In this document: in pieces, positions 8,658-17,480 of the stretch
How the letters are laid out: each line of letters opens with the position of its first letter
How positions within the stretch are numbered: position 1 is the stretch's first letter
Source of the DNA: Rhodospirillaceae bacterium BRH_c57
GTDB lineage: Bacteria; Pseudomonadota; Alphaproteobacteria; Rhodospirillales; Rhodospirillaceae
Direction of reading: 5' to 3'
NCBI GenBank assembly: GCA_000961745.1
Contig: LAEA01000096.1
Coordinates: 37,108 to 101,107 of the forward strand
DNA: 64,000 nucleotides
Program-made: the position numbers and the translations under genes
Notes under the pieces: model-generated
Databases searched by the model: none
Told to the model about the DNA's origin: nothing
The model's input: the letters and a program-made list of their open reading frames with translations, nothing else

Positions 8658-8981
8658 CTATGCAAAGCCTAGAAACAGGGCGAGTGCCCGATTGATCGCG
8701 ACCATAGTTTCGGCGTCGAGCCTACCAAATGGCTCTCCCAGCTTGTCTCGCTTCACGGTCATGGCCTTGTCCACCATGACTTGGGACCGCTTGCGGAGAC
8801 CGTTTTTCGGACTCGGCTCCACGTCCAGGCGGATCAGGGGCGCGTTGACGAAGGTTTCCGATAGCAGCAGCACGGACACGGTGACGGTATCGATAAACTG
8901 ATCGGACTGGATGACCAGGGACGGGCGGGGTTTCCCGAAGTCACCCGGCATGGCGACGGTTACGAGGTCGCCGCGTCTCAC
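8658..8981 (-). CDS. MazF/PemK-like type II toxin
   Basis: MRRGDLVTVAMPGDFGKPRPSLVIQSDQF... VEPSPKNGLRKRSQVMVDKAMTVKRDKLGEPFGRL. Confidence 0.88.
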   Translation of the reverse strand: MRRGDLVTVAMPGDFGKPRPSLVIQSDQFIDTVTVSVLLLSETFVNAPLIRLDVEPSPKNGLRKRSQVMVDKAMTVKRDKLGEPFGRLDAETMVAINRALALFLGFA

Positions 8982-9187
8982 GCTTCGCCCTCATCGTCCA
9001 GATCCATCAACGCGGCATCCAGGAGGTCCAACATCTCCCCGTCGGCCATGTCCGCTTGGGCTACGGCTTGGGCTTGACGATGGCATTCCTCGGCAAAGCC
9101 AGGGCGGCGGGTATCGGGCACCCAAATCTGGATCGGGCGCAGCCCAGCGGCCCGCAAGGCGATACCTTCACCATTGCCGCAGCACAA
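8978..9187 (-). CDS. MazE-like antitoxin, apparently N-terminally truncated or altered
   Basis: LRAAGLRPIQIWVPDTRRPGFAEECHRQAQ is typical of the family; overlaps the toxin start by 4 nt; the only track start is a TTG inside the upstream glycosyltransferase gene. Confidence 0.7.
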   Translation of the reverse strand: MCCGNGEGIALRAAGLRPIQIWVPDTRRPGFAEECHRQAQAVAQADMADGEMLDLLDAALMDLDDEGEA

Positions 9188-10178
9188 TCCGTCGCTTCAT
9201 GTACGCCTGCGGACTCCAGACCAGGATCCGCGCGATAGCCCACACGCCGACTTTCCGCTGTGCCTGAAGACGTGAGCGATCGGCACGCATCAACACCATG
9301 CCTCGAAAGGCATCGGTCAACGCCCGCCACACCGGGATGTTTCGTCCACGCAGGCGATTACGCAGCCACACTCCGGCCAGCGTCATCACCTGTCCCGCAA
9401 TCGTGAAAGGCATGAGGGGCATTGGCATACATTTGAACGTCATCCACAGGCCGTTGCGATACCCGTGGTAGAGACCGAAGTCGGAACCTCGTCCGGCGAT
9501 GCCCGAACTCACATGATGAACGACGGCCTTCCCCGACTGATAGGCACGCCCTCCCATCAGGCGCATGCGGAAGGCCAAGTCCACATCCTCGCAATAGCAA
9601 AAAAACCGTTCATCGAAGCCACCAACCGCCTCGAACAAAGCCCGGTCATAAAGAGCCGCCGCCGCGCACGGAGCAAAAGTTTCCCCTGCCGGCCACGGCG
9701 GGCTGTGGGGTTTCAGAAAGCCGCCGCGCCACGGATAGCCGAAAGCGGGCATATTATCGCCCGCTCCATCAAGAATTGTTTCGTCGCACTCCGCCAAAAG
9801 CTGCGTCGAACCAATCATTGTCACCCCAGGCAAACGCCTGCTTTCCGCCAGTAGGTTTTCTAGCCAGTCGGGTTCCGGAAAGGCATCAGGATTGAGCAGG
9901 GCCAGCCAGGGTGTCTGCGCTCCAGCTGCCCCGCGATTATTGGCAGTCGCAAAACCGGTATTCTCAGCGAGTGGCATAGACGTAAAGCGGGCGTCGTCTG
10001 TGGGCACCGCTTCCATGGAGCCGTCAGTTGAGCCGTTGTCGACCACCACCGCCTCAAAATCATGATGGGTCTGTGCTGCCAAAGCCTTCAGGCAGCGCGC
10101 CAAGTAGGCCCCACCGTTGTAGTTAACAATAATGACGCGGACGGCGGGATGAGCCGCCAGAGGGCTGGCGTTGCACAT
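9168..10178 (-). CDS. Glycosyltransferase family 2
   Basis: VRVIIVNYNGGAYLARCLKAL...VVVDNGSTDGS...CEDVDLAFRMRLMGGRAY. Confidence 0.9.
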   Translation of the reverse strand: MCNASPLAAHPAVRVIIVNYNGGAYLARCLKALAAQTHHDFEAVVVDNGSTDGSMEAVPTDDARFTSMPLAENTGFATANNRGAAGAQTPWLALLNPDAFPEPDWLENLLAESRRLPGVTMIGSTQLLAECDETILDGAGDNMPAFGYPWRGGFLKPHSPPWPAGETFAPCAAAALYDRALFEAVGGFDERFFCYCEDVDLAFRMRLMGGRAYQSGKAVVHHVSSGIAGRGSDFGLYHGYRNGLWMTFKCMPMPLMPFTIAGQVMTLAGVWLRNRLRGRNIPVWRALTDAFRGMVLMRADRSRLQAQRKVGVWAIARILVWSPQAYMKRRIVLRQW

Positions 10179-10195
10179 ACTTACTCTCTTGGGAC

Positions 10196-10276
10196 AGTGC
10201 GCCTGGTTTCCAAGGCACTCGGCGGCGCTTTATCAGGCGGCCAAGAGTACCTTGGTGGCCGTTCCGGAATCAATTG
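10196..10276. repeat. 81-bp inverted repeat, copy 1
   Basis: About 80% identical (65/81, counted by hand, ungapped) to the reverse complement of 13927-14007. Confidence 0.8.
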
Positions 10277-10332
10277 CGGAGTGCTCGGTGCGGATGGTTG
10301 GCCGTAGACCTGGGACAGGACGTGCGGGCACC

Positions 10333-11262
10333 CTAGATCCGGCCGAGCAGCATCAATCCGCGCAGTGCCAGATCGTCAAGCGGTGCTTGCCGAAAAACGC
10401 GATCCTGGCCAAGAACATAGGAGGGCGTTCCCCTGCCTTCTGAAGCATCGAGAAACCGACCAAGAATGTCTCGCGCCGCCGGGCCCATGGCATCCCCATA
10501 AGCCTGACGGAGAGCGACGGCCTGTCTGCGGCACAAACCTGGAGGCCGGGTTAACTGACCACGAACCTTCCGGGCCAGGCGAGCCAGGGGATTCCGGCCG
10601 GCGCCCACGACGTTGTTGCCATGCTGCCGGTAGAGCAGAGACGGTTCCGGGTCGAAGATGACCGTCCCGAACGCCGACACCACAATGTAAAACCACCAGT
10701 CATGCATCTGTACGGCAGCAGGAGGGGGTACGGAACGCAGCAGATCGACGGCGGCCCGGTTCAGCATGATGGTACACCCCGCCGCAACATTCTCTACCAA
10801 GGCATTGGCAAGACAGAGCGGGCGACGGGGCAAGGGGGATAGCCCCAAAGGGGCCAGATCCGCATCCACATACTTCAGGCGCGAACAGTAAAGGGCTGGT
10901 CGGCCCTGCGGCACTTGCTCCTCCAGCGCCAAACGGGCACGGGCCACCTTGCCTGGAAGCCAGACATCATCCTGATCGGCGAAGGCCACAAACGCCGCAT
11001 CATCCGGGGTCTGAAACAGAAGATGAAAGAAACTACCGATTACCCCCAGCCTGGCCTCTGGTAAGAGGGTGAGTCGGCCAGTCTCACGGGCAGAAAGCCG
11101 ATCGAGAACTTCCCGAGTTCCGTCGCTGGATCCATCATCACGAATTATAAGATGAATCCCGTCTCCAGATTGACAGATAATACTGTCTATCTGCTCCTCA
11201 ATATACTCCATACCATTATATGATGATAATAGTACATAGACGGAGGAGTTATTTATTATCAT
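10333..11262 (-). CDS. Glycosyltransferase family 2
   Basis: VYVLLSSYNGMEYIEEQIDSIICQ...IIRDDGSSDGTREVLDRL...ADQDDVWLPGKVARA. Confidence 0.9.
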   Translation of the reverse strand: MIINNSSVYVLLSSYNGMEYIEEQIDSIICQSGDGIHLIIRDDGSSDGTREVLDRLSARETGRLTLLPEARLGVIGSFFHLLFQTPDDAAFVAFADQDDVWLPGKVARARLALEEQVPQGRPALYCSRLKYVDADLAPLGLSPLPRRPLCLANALVENVAAGCTIMLNRAAVDLLRSVPPPAAVQMHDWWFYIVVSAFGTVIFDPEPSLLYRQHGNNVVGAGRNPLARLARKVRGQLTRPPGLCRRQAVALRQAYGDAMGPAARDILGRFLDASEGRGTPSYVLGQDRVFRQAPLDDLALRGLMLLGRI

Positions 11263-11289
11263 ATTACTATATATCCGGACTGAATGCCC

Positions 11290-12657
11290 TCAGGTTTCAC
11301 GCCGCCAGGAAATGCGGTGCATGGGAATTCCCACCAGCCCGTGTTTCAGAGAGGTGGAGTGAACGTCGAACGCAATGGCTTCATGCATCCAATGCAACTG
11401 AGTGTGTTCTTCAAGAGTCCCTTCCGCCAGCGCCGCAGTGACGACATAGGTTCCCGCCGCCATCAAAGGCATTTGGAAGGCAAAGCGCGCTGTCGCCCTG
11501 GCACCCGCACGAAGAGGCGGCGGTTTCACCTCGCCCACCACGCTGTTGTCCCCGAACAACATCTGTCCGGTCCGATCCTTGATGTAGAAGCCAACGATTG
11601 CAGAGGAAATGACGCGCTCCGCTCCCACTTCAACCTCAAGGACAATCTCTTCACCACCGGCGATGCGTTGGCGGCGCTCCCCCGAAGGAGAGACGAACCG
11701 CACATCGTGGATATACCCCCCGCCTTCGCCAAAACCCGCCTGCTCGGGATCAAAGGGACTCACTGTCGCCTTTGTGCTTCGGTGGGGACGGGGATCTGTG
11801 GGCGGGGCCGGAGCATCCAGGAGAACAACTTCATCCCCTACCGTCAGAGTGTTGTTATCGAAATCAGGAACGGCCTCGTCCGACGGAGCGGTGCCGGCCG
11901 TACGCTCCTTAGCTCGAATCTCGTAAGTGATCTCCAGATATTCCTCGCAGACCCTTTTGGCGTCGCCGCTGCTTCGAATGCGGCCTTGATCAAGCCAGAC
12001 CGCTCGACTGCACAGGCTTGTCACGGCGCCCAGATCATGGCTGACGAACAGAATCGTTCCCCGCTTTTGAAAGTCGCGGAGAAAGCGCATGCATTTCTGG
12101 GTGAAAAGGGCATCACCAACGGAAAGGGCTTCGTCGATGATCAACACGTCCGCATCCACGTGCGCGGCAACCGAAAAGGCGAGGCGCATAAACATGCCGC
12201 TGGAATAGGTTTTCACCGGCCGGTCGATGAATTCCTCCAATTCGGAGAACGCAACGATATCATCAAACCGCTCATCCACTTGATGGATCTTCAGGCCCAG
12301 GATGGTCGCGTTGAGATAAACGTTCTCCCGACCGCTGAATTCCGGTTCAAATCCCGCACCGAGCTCAAGCAACGCCGCGACCCGACCATTCACCTTCACC
12401 GAACCTGCCGATGGAGTGAGGGTTCCCGTCAGAATCTGCAAGAGCGTCGACTTGCCAGCGCCGTTGCGGCCAATCAAGCCAATGGTTTCTCCGCGATCGA
12501 CGCTCAGGGAGATGTCGGAGAGCGCATGGAAGCTCGGATACCCTTTCCACGGCATCAACAGGTGCTTGAGGCGGTCGAGGGGGCGTCTGTAAAGCGTGTA
12601 TTCTTTTCGAACCCCGGCAACCTCAATGATGGTGTTGTTGACGCTGCTAGAGGACAT
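11290..12657 (-). CDS. Polysaccharide/teichoic-acid-type ABC exporter ATPase (Wzt-like)
   Basis: GLIGRNGAGKSTLLQILTGTLTPSAG, YSSGMFMRLAFSVAAHVDADVLIIDEALSVGD, plus a C-terminal Wzt-like beta domain. Confidence 0.9.
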   Translation of the reverse strand: MSSSSVNNTIIEVAGVRKEYTLYRRPLDRLKHLLMPWKGYPSFHALSDISLSVDRGETIGLIGRNGAGKSTLLQILTGTLTPSAGSVKVNGRVAALLELGAGFEPEFSGRENVYLNATILGLKIHQVDERFDDIVAFSELEEFIDRPVKTYSSGMFMRLAFSVAAHVDADVLIIDEALSVGDALFTQKCMRFLRDFQKRGTILFVSHDLGAVTSLCSRAVWLDQGRIRSSGDAKRVCEEYLEITYEIRAKERTAGTAPSDEAVPDFDNNTLTVGDEVVLLDAPAPPTDPRPHRSTKATVSPFDPEQAGFGEGGGYIHDVRFVSPSGERRQRIAGGEEIVLEVEVGAERVISSAIVGFYIKDRTGQMLFGDNSVVGEVKPPPLRAGARATARFAFQMPLMAAGTYVVTAALAEGTLEEHTQLHWMHEAIAFDVHSTSLKHGLVGIPMHRISWRRET

Positions 12658-13483
12658 CGGCGAACCCCTTGCTCACGAGCCGAAAGAAGGCGAGCCCGAG
12701 TGCCGCAACAACCCATGCCACAGAAAAATATATAGATAAACCAAGCAGATCAGGGGCTTGCCCCATCAGGACAGTGGCGCGCATTTGTTCTATTATGAAA
12801 GTGATTGGATTGATCATCATCAGGGCTCGCAGGTTCTCACTGAGCTGGCTGACGGAATAGAACACCGGGGAAAGAAACAGGGCCCCCGTTATGGCCAGCC
12901 CGACGAGGTGACCGATATCGCGGATATAGACACCAAGCGCCGCGAGAAACCAGGCAATGCCCAGCAGCAATATTAAAAATGGAAGGAGGACAACCGGCGC
13001 CCACAGCGCCGTAATGGACAACTCAAATCCCGCAGCGAGCGCAGCTAACAAAAGAATTGAAAAGCTGACGAGGGCATGAGATCCCGCCGAGACCAACGGC
13101 ACGATCGGCAGAATTTCAACTGGAAAAACCGCTTTTGTAACAAGGTTGCTGTGTCCAGTAATAGCGGACGGCGACGCAGATACGACATCGGCAAACAGCC
13201 AGAACACGATCAGGCCGGCGAACAGCACGATGGCGAAACTCGCGGGGGTTTCCGGTATGGCACTGCCCCACCGGCTATTTAGAACATAGCCGAAAACAAA
13301 CGTGTAGATTGACAGCGTGAACAAAGGGCCCAGGACCATCCAGGCGAAACCGAGCATGCTCATGCGATAGCGGCGATTGATTTCGCGGCCCGCAAACTGC
13401 TTGATCAGCGAGAAGTGCCGGACCACACATAGAATGGGAACAATAAATTCTAGAAACGAAGGTTTGGCAGCGGTCATCATCAT
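12647..13483 (-). CDS. Polysaccharide ABC exporter permease (Wzm-like)
   Basis: LIKQFAGREINRRYRMSMLGFAWMVLGPLFTLSIYTFVFGYV; start placed at MMMTAAKPSF because the track ORF extends into noncoding IS sequence. Confidence 0.88.
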   Translation of the reverse strand: MMMTAAKPSFLEFIVPILCVVRHFSLIKQFAGREINRRYRMSMLGFAWMVLGPLFTLSIYTFVFGYVLNSRWGSAIPETPASFAIVLFAGLIVFWLFADVVSASPSAITGHSNLVTKAVFPVEILPIVPLVSAGSHALVSFSILLLAALAAGFELSITALWAPVVLLPFLILLLGIAWFLAALGVYIRDIGHLVGLAITGALFLSPVFYSVSQLSENLRALMMINPITFIIEQMRATVLMGQAPDLLGLSIYFSVAWVVAALGLAFFRLVSKGFADVL

Positions 13484-13643
13484 GCCATCTAGTGGAACAC
13501 GGTCGGTAATGAGTCGGATGGAGAGAGAGGAGCCCGGCCATCCTGACGATGCTCGCACGAAAGGCTGGACCCCGAGCCTTGTACACCAGGTGGGGCCGGA
13601 TCTCGACTGGAAACCATGGCCCCACAGGTAGAAAGGAGAGAGG

Positions 13644-13912
13644 TGAACTGCCCCAGGTTTGCCGGAGGCTCCAGCTCCGGAGAAGGATGGGGCCGTCATG
13701 CGCAAGACGATGAACGTGTTTTCCCCGGAAGTCCGTGAGCGGGCGGTGCGGATGGTGCTGGGCCATCAGGGGCAGCATGGGTCCAAGGGCGGCGGGCTCG
13801 TCCACCATTCCGACCGCGGGTCGCAGTACCTGTCCATCAAGTACACCGAGCGCCTCGCCGAGGCAGGCATCGAGCTTATCGGGAACAATCAGCCTCTGGA
13901 AAACCTGGGGCT
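13644..13912 (+). mobile_element. Internally deleted IS3-family remnant with both terminal repeats
   Basis: Left end ccccaggtttgccggaggct (13651-13670) versus reverse-complemented right end ccccaggttttccagaggct (13891-13910), 18/20. Between them, an OrfA N-terminus (MNVFSPEVRERAVRMVLGHQGQHGS) joins directly to OrfB (GGGLVHHSDRGSQYLSIKYTERLAEAGIE). Confidence 0.8.
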
Positions 13913-13926
13913 TACCCAGCAACGGG

Positions 13927-14007
13927 CAGTTGATCCCGCTACGGCCACCGGGGTACTCTTGGCCGCTTGATTAAGCGCAGCCTGATGTCTCAGAAACCCG
14001 GCGCACT
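13927..14007. repeat. 81-bp inverted repeat, copy 2
   Basis: Reverse complement matches 10196-10276 (65/81). Confidence 0.8.
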
Positions 14008-14080
14008 ACACCTTGACGGAGGTAGGGAGAGCCCGTATCACATCGAACTCTAATCTCCTCATGATCTTAGGCGTGACTGC

Positions 14081-15034
14081 ATGATCCCCGAAAAACGTGT
14101 GTTGGTAACCGGCGGGGCCGGATTCATCGGCTCGCACCTTTGCAGCCGCCTACTTGATCAGGGGCATGAGGTCCTGTGCGTAGATAACTACTTCACGGGA
14201 AGGCGGCAAAACGTCGCTCACCTGCTGTCCAATCCGGGCTTCGAGCTTTTACGGCACGACGTGACATTTCCCCTCTATGTAGAGGTCGACGAGATATACA
14301 ATCTCGCTTGTCCCGCGTCTCCCGTGCATTACCAGAACGACCCGGTCCAGACCACCAAGACCAGCGTGCATGGCGCCATCAATATGCTTGGCTTGGCCAA
14401 ACGCTGCCGCGCCAAGGTCTTTCAGGCCTCGACGTCTGAAGTTTATGGCGATCCGAGCATTCATCCGCAGCCGGAAGAGTACTGGGGGAATGTAAATCCC
14501 ATAGGGATTCGGGCCTGCTACGACGAGGGCAAACGCTGCGCGGAAACGCTGTTTTTCGACTACCATCGGCAGCACGGCCTGCGCATCAAGGTGGCGCGCA
14601 TTTTCAACACTTATGGTCCGAACATGCACCCAAATGATGGGCGGGTGGTCTCCAACTTCATTGTGCAGGCGCTACGAGGCGAGGATCTGACTGTCTATGG
14701 AGACGGCACCCAAACCCGCGCGTTCTGCTACGTCGACGACATGGTGGAAGGTTTCCTGCGCCTCATGGCCAGCGATGATACGGTCACGGGGCCGGTGAAT
14801 CTCGGAAACCCAGGCGAGTTCACCATGGTGGAATTGGCTGAGGCCGTTATCCGCCTCTGCAAGAGCCCGTCGCGTATCACTTACCGGCCGTTGCCGTCCG
14901 ACGACCCCAAGCAGCGCCAGCCCGATATCACAAAGGCCAAGGAGTTGCTGGATTGGCAACCCACCGTGCCGCTGGAAGAAGGCCTGGCGCGGACCATCGC
15001 ATACTTCAAGCAGCGTCTCGGTCTGAATTCGTAA
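14081..15034 (+). CDS. UDP-glucuronate decarboxylase (UDP-xylose synthase, SDR family)
   Basis: [39 protein letters not shown]...[13 protein letters not shown]...EVYGDP...[16 protein letters not shown]. Confidence 0.93.
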   Translation: MIPEKRVLVTGGAGFIGSHLCSRLLDQGHEVLCVDNYFTGRRQNVAHLLSNPGFELLRHDVTFPLYVEVDEIYNLACPASPVHYQNDPVQTTKTSVHGAINMLGLAKRCRAKVFQASTSEVYGDPSIHPQPEEYWGNVNPIGIRACYDEGKRCAETLFFDYHRQHGLRIKVARIFNTYGPNMHPNDGRVVSNFIVQALRGEDLTVYGDGTQTRAFCYVDDMVEGFLRLMASDDTVTGPVNLGNPGEFTMVELAEAVIRLCKSPSRITYRPLPSDDPKQRQPDITKAKELLDWQPTVPLEEGLARTIAYFKQRLGLNS

Positions 15035-15112
15035 CGCCGCCCCCTTTCGATGGGCTTCGGCCGACAAAGGCTGGACAACAGAGGGTCCTGGAAAAGCAGA
15101 AAGGCAGGGGTT

Positions 15113-16381
15113 ATGGACGCCGCGACGGGCAGGGTCAAAGCCGCTCTGGTATGCAGTGAGGCCGTCCGTCCGAAGATGGCGGGCATCGGCATCCGTTATC
15201 TTGAATTCGCCCGCCGGCTTCCGGCTCAAGGGGTGGACATCGTTCTTATTTCACCCGCCGCCCCCGCAGAGACCGCCTCACTTGGGCTTGATCTATCGAG
15301 TGTGCGCCTGTTTGCGGAGGGGCGGCTGAGTGACCTCACCGCCGACTGTGATTGCGTCATCGCGCAGGGACACCTCGCCAACGCGGTGGTTAGCGAGGTC
15401 GCCGACAAGCCGGTGGTGATCGACCTCTACGACCCCTTTCTGATCGAAAACCTCTCCTATTTCCGGAAACTTGGCGAAGGCGTCTTCCGGAACGACCATG
15501 CGACCTGGATGCACCAACTCGGGCATGGTGATTTCTTTCTGTGCTCCAGTGAGGAACAAAGGCTCTTCTACATGGGGTTCCTCACCGCTCTTGGCCGCCT
15601 GAACCCACCGTTGGTGGAAGAGGCCCCGGACCTGCGGGAGCTTCTGGGCATCGTGCCTTTTGGTGTGCCCGCCACCCTGCCAGACTACACGCCATATCTT
15701 CCGCCGCGGACGGAGGGCGTGCGCCGGATTCTGTTCGGTGGCATTTACGACTGGTACGATCCCTGGACCACCCTCCGAGCTTTGGAGGAGGTGACGGCCT
15801 TCAACTGGGAAATCCTGTTCGTCCATAACCCCAATCCGGATGGTACTCCACAGGCCCTTGCCGCACGTGTGGAAGAGTACGCGCGGAACAAGGGTTGGCT
15901 GGGCGAACAGGTCAAGTTCATCGGATGGGTTCCTGCCGAACGGCGGTTCGATCTTTTGCGGGACGTGGATGCCCTGGTCGCCACGCATACCGTCTCGGTG
16001 GAAACCAGGCTCAGCCTGCGGACCCGCTTCCTGGAGGCCCTGGCGGCCGAGTGTCCGGTGGTGACCAGCGAAGGAGGGGCATTGGCCCGGTTGATCACCG
16101 AGCATGATACGGGGTTTGCAGCCCCTGCCGAGGACGCCCACGCGGTCCGGGTTCATCTTGAGCGTTTGTTCGGTGACCCCCGCTTTGCCGAACGGCAGCG
16201 GGAAAACGGGCTGGCACTTGCCAGCAAGTTCCACTGGGACAGCGTGCTCACGGACCTCGTTTCGTTCTGCAAGGCCCCCCGGAAGGACCCCCACAAGAGC
16301 TTCCTCGCCGCACCGCCCCCCTCCCCCTTACGAAAGGGGCTGGCACGCCGCCTCTATCGCGCTCTCGTTCGCCGCCTCTAG
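15113..16381 (+). CDS. Glycosyltransferase (GT4-like)
   Basis: KAALVCSEAVRPKMAGIGIRYLEFARRLPAQGVDIVLISP...VKFIGWVPAERRFDLLRDVDALVATH. Confidence 0.82.
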   Translation: MDAATGRVKAALVCSEAVRPKMAGIGIRYLEFARRLPAQGVDIVLISPAAPAETASLGLDLSSVRLFAEGRLSDLTADCDCVIAQGHLANAVVSEVADKPVVIDLYDPFLIENLSYFRKLGEGVFRNDHATWMHQLGHGDFFLCSSEEQRLFYMGFLTALGRLNPPLVEEAPDLRELLGIVPFGVPATLPDYTPYLPPRTEGVRRILFGGIYDWYDPWTTLRALEEVTAFNWEILFVHNPNPDGTPQALAARVEEYARNKGWLGEQVKFIGWVPAERRFDLLRDVDALVATHTVSVETRLSLRTRFLEALAAECPVVTSEGGALARLITEHDTGFAAPAEDAHAVRVHLERLFGDPRFAERQRENGLALASKFHWDSVLTDLVSFCKAPRKDPHKSFLAAPPPSPLRKGLARRLYRALVRRL

Positions 16382-16556
16382 CGCCCTCTCTCATTCAGGG
16401 GGTGCAAAAAAGCGGATGGCGTCCTGTCCGGAGCGGAAAAATTCGCGTCGAGTACGACGCCGGGTCAAGACAGAAAAAAACCTTCGACTGCATTGAACCA
16501 GGAGGCGGAGGTGGGGGTGAAATGCCCCCTTTGTTTAGCACTAGGAGCTTCTGACA

Positions 16557-17480
16557 ATGCGCTTCACCGTCGTTATGCCGACGTTCAACCGCATGGACAT
16601 CTTGCCTGAGGCGTTGGACGCTGTTGAGGCCATGGAGGACGATGATTTCGATCTGGTTATCGTCAATGATGGCTCTTCGGACGGGACACAGGAATTCCTG
16701 GACAGCCGGTCTTTCAAGGTTCCGGTCCGAATTGTCCACCAGGCCAATGCCGGCCCGGCCAAGGCGCGCAACTGCGGTGTGAAGGAAGCGTCCGGGAAAA
16801 TCGTCGCCTTTCTCGGAGACGACACTGTTCCCGAGGTTTCCTGGCTGGCACAGCATCGCGCTGTTCATGCGGCACGCGACTATGACCCAACCCTCGCGGT
16901 GATCGGGTATACGGCCTGGCATTTGCGGATGCGCCTCAACCCGTTTCTTCGCTACATCAACGACTGGGGCCTGCAGTTCGGGTATGCGATAATTCCCGAT
17001 CCCGAGAAAGTCCCCTTCAATTTCTTCTACACCTCCAATCTGTCGCTGCACCGGGACATGCTCCTGGCCGAGCCTTTTGACGAGAGCTTCCCATACGCTT
17101 CCTGGGAGGACATCGAGGCGGGCTACCGGATGCAGGAACGTCGGGGAATGCATCTGGTCTACAACAAGGAGGCCGTGGTCGCTCACGACCATCCGACCAC
17201 TATCGCCCGCTTCGCATCGCGCCAGGAAAAAGCGGGCTATTCGGCGGTCGTCTTCTACAAGCGGCACCCGGAGCTGGGCGGCTTTCTCGGTCTTGGAGAA
17301 AACGGCCCGCCCCCGCTACCGTCGGAGTGGCGCATCCATCTCCTGACGGAGGTCGCGGCAGCGACACAGAACCTGCCCCTGGACGTGCCGAAACTCTGGG
17401 ACAACGTCTTCCGGTATCACTACATGCGCGGCTTGCATCGCGGATGGCAGGATTTGTTTGCAGCGTCTCCCGGCTCATGA
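16557..17480 (+). CDS. Glycosyltransferase family 2
   Basis: MRFTVVMPTFNRMDILPEALDAVEAM...IVNDGSSDGTQEFL...GPAKARNCGVKEASG. Confidence 0.92.
   Translation: MRFTVVMPTFNRMDILPEALDAVEAMEDDDFDLVIVNDGSSDGTQEFLDSRSFKVPVRIVHQANAGPAKARNCGVKEASGKIVAFLGDDTVPEVSWLAQHRAVHAARDYDPTLAVIGYTAWHLRMRLNPFLRYINDWGLQFGYAIIPDPEKVPFNFFYTSNLSLHRDMLLAEPFDESFPYASWEDIEAGYRMQERRGMHLVYNKEAVVAHDHPTTIARFASRQEKAGYSAVVFYKRHPELGGFLGLGENGPPPLPSEWRIHLLTEVAAATQNLPLDVPKLWDNVFRYHYMRGLHRGWQDLFAASPGS

Noticed and set aside
11284-12735. 483-aa plus-strand ORF
   Set aside because: Antisense to the clearly recognisable Wzt-like ATPase; no domain-like sequence.
12647-13705. Track start of the Wzm-like permease at 13705
   Set aside because: The first 74 residues come from IS-associated noncoding sequence; the MMMTAAKPSF start at 13483 fits the family better.
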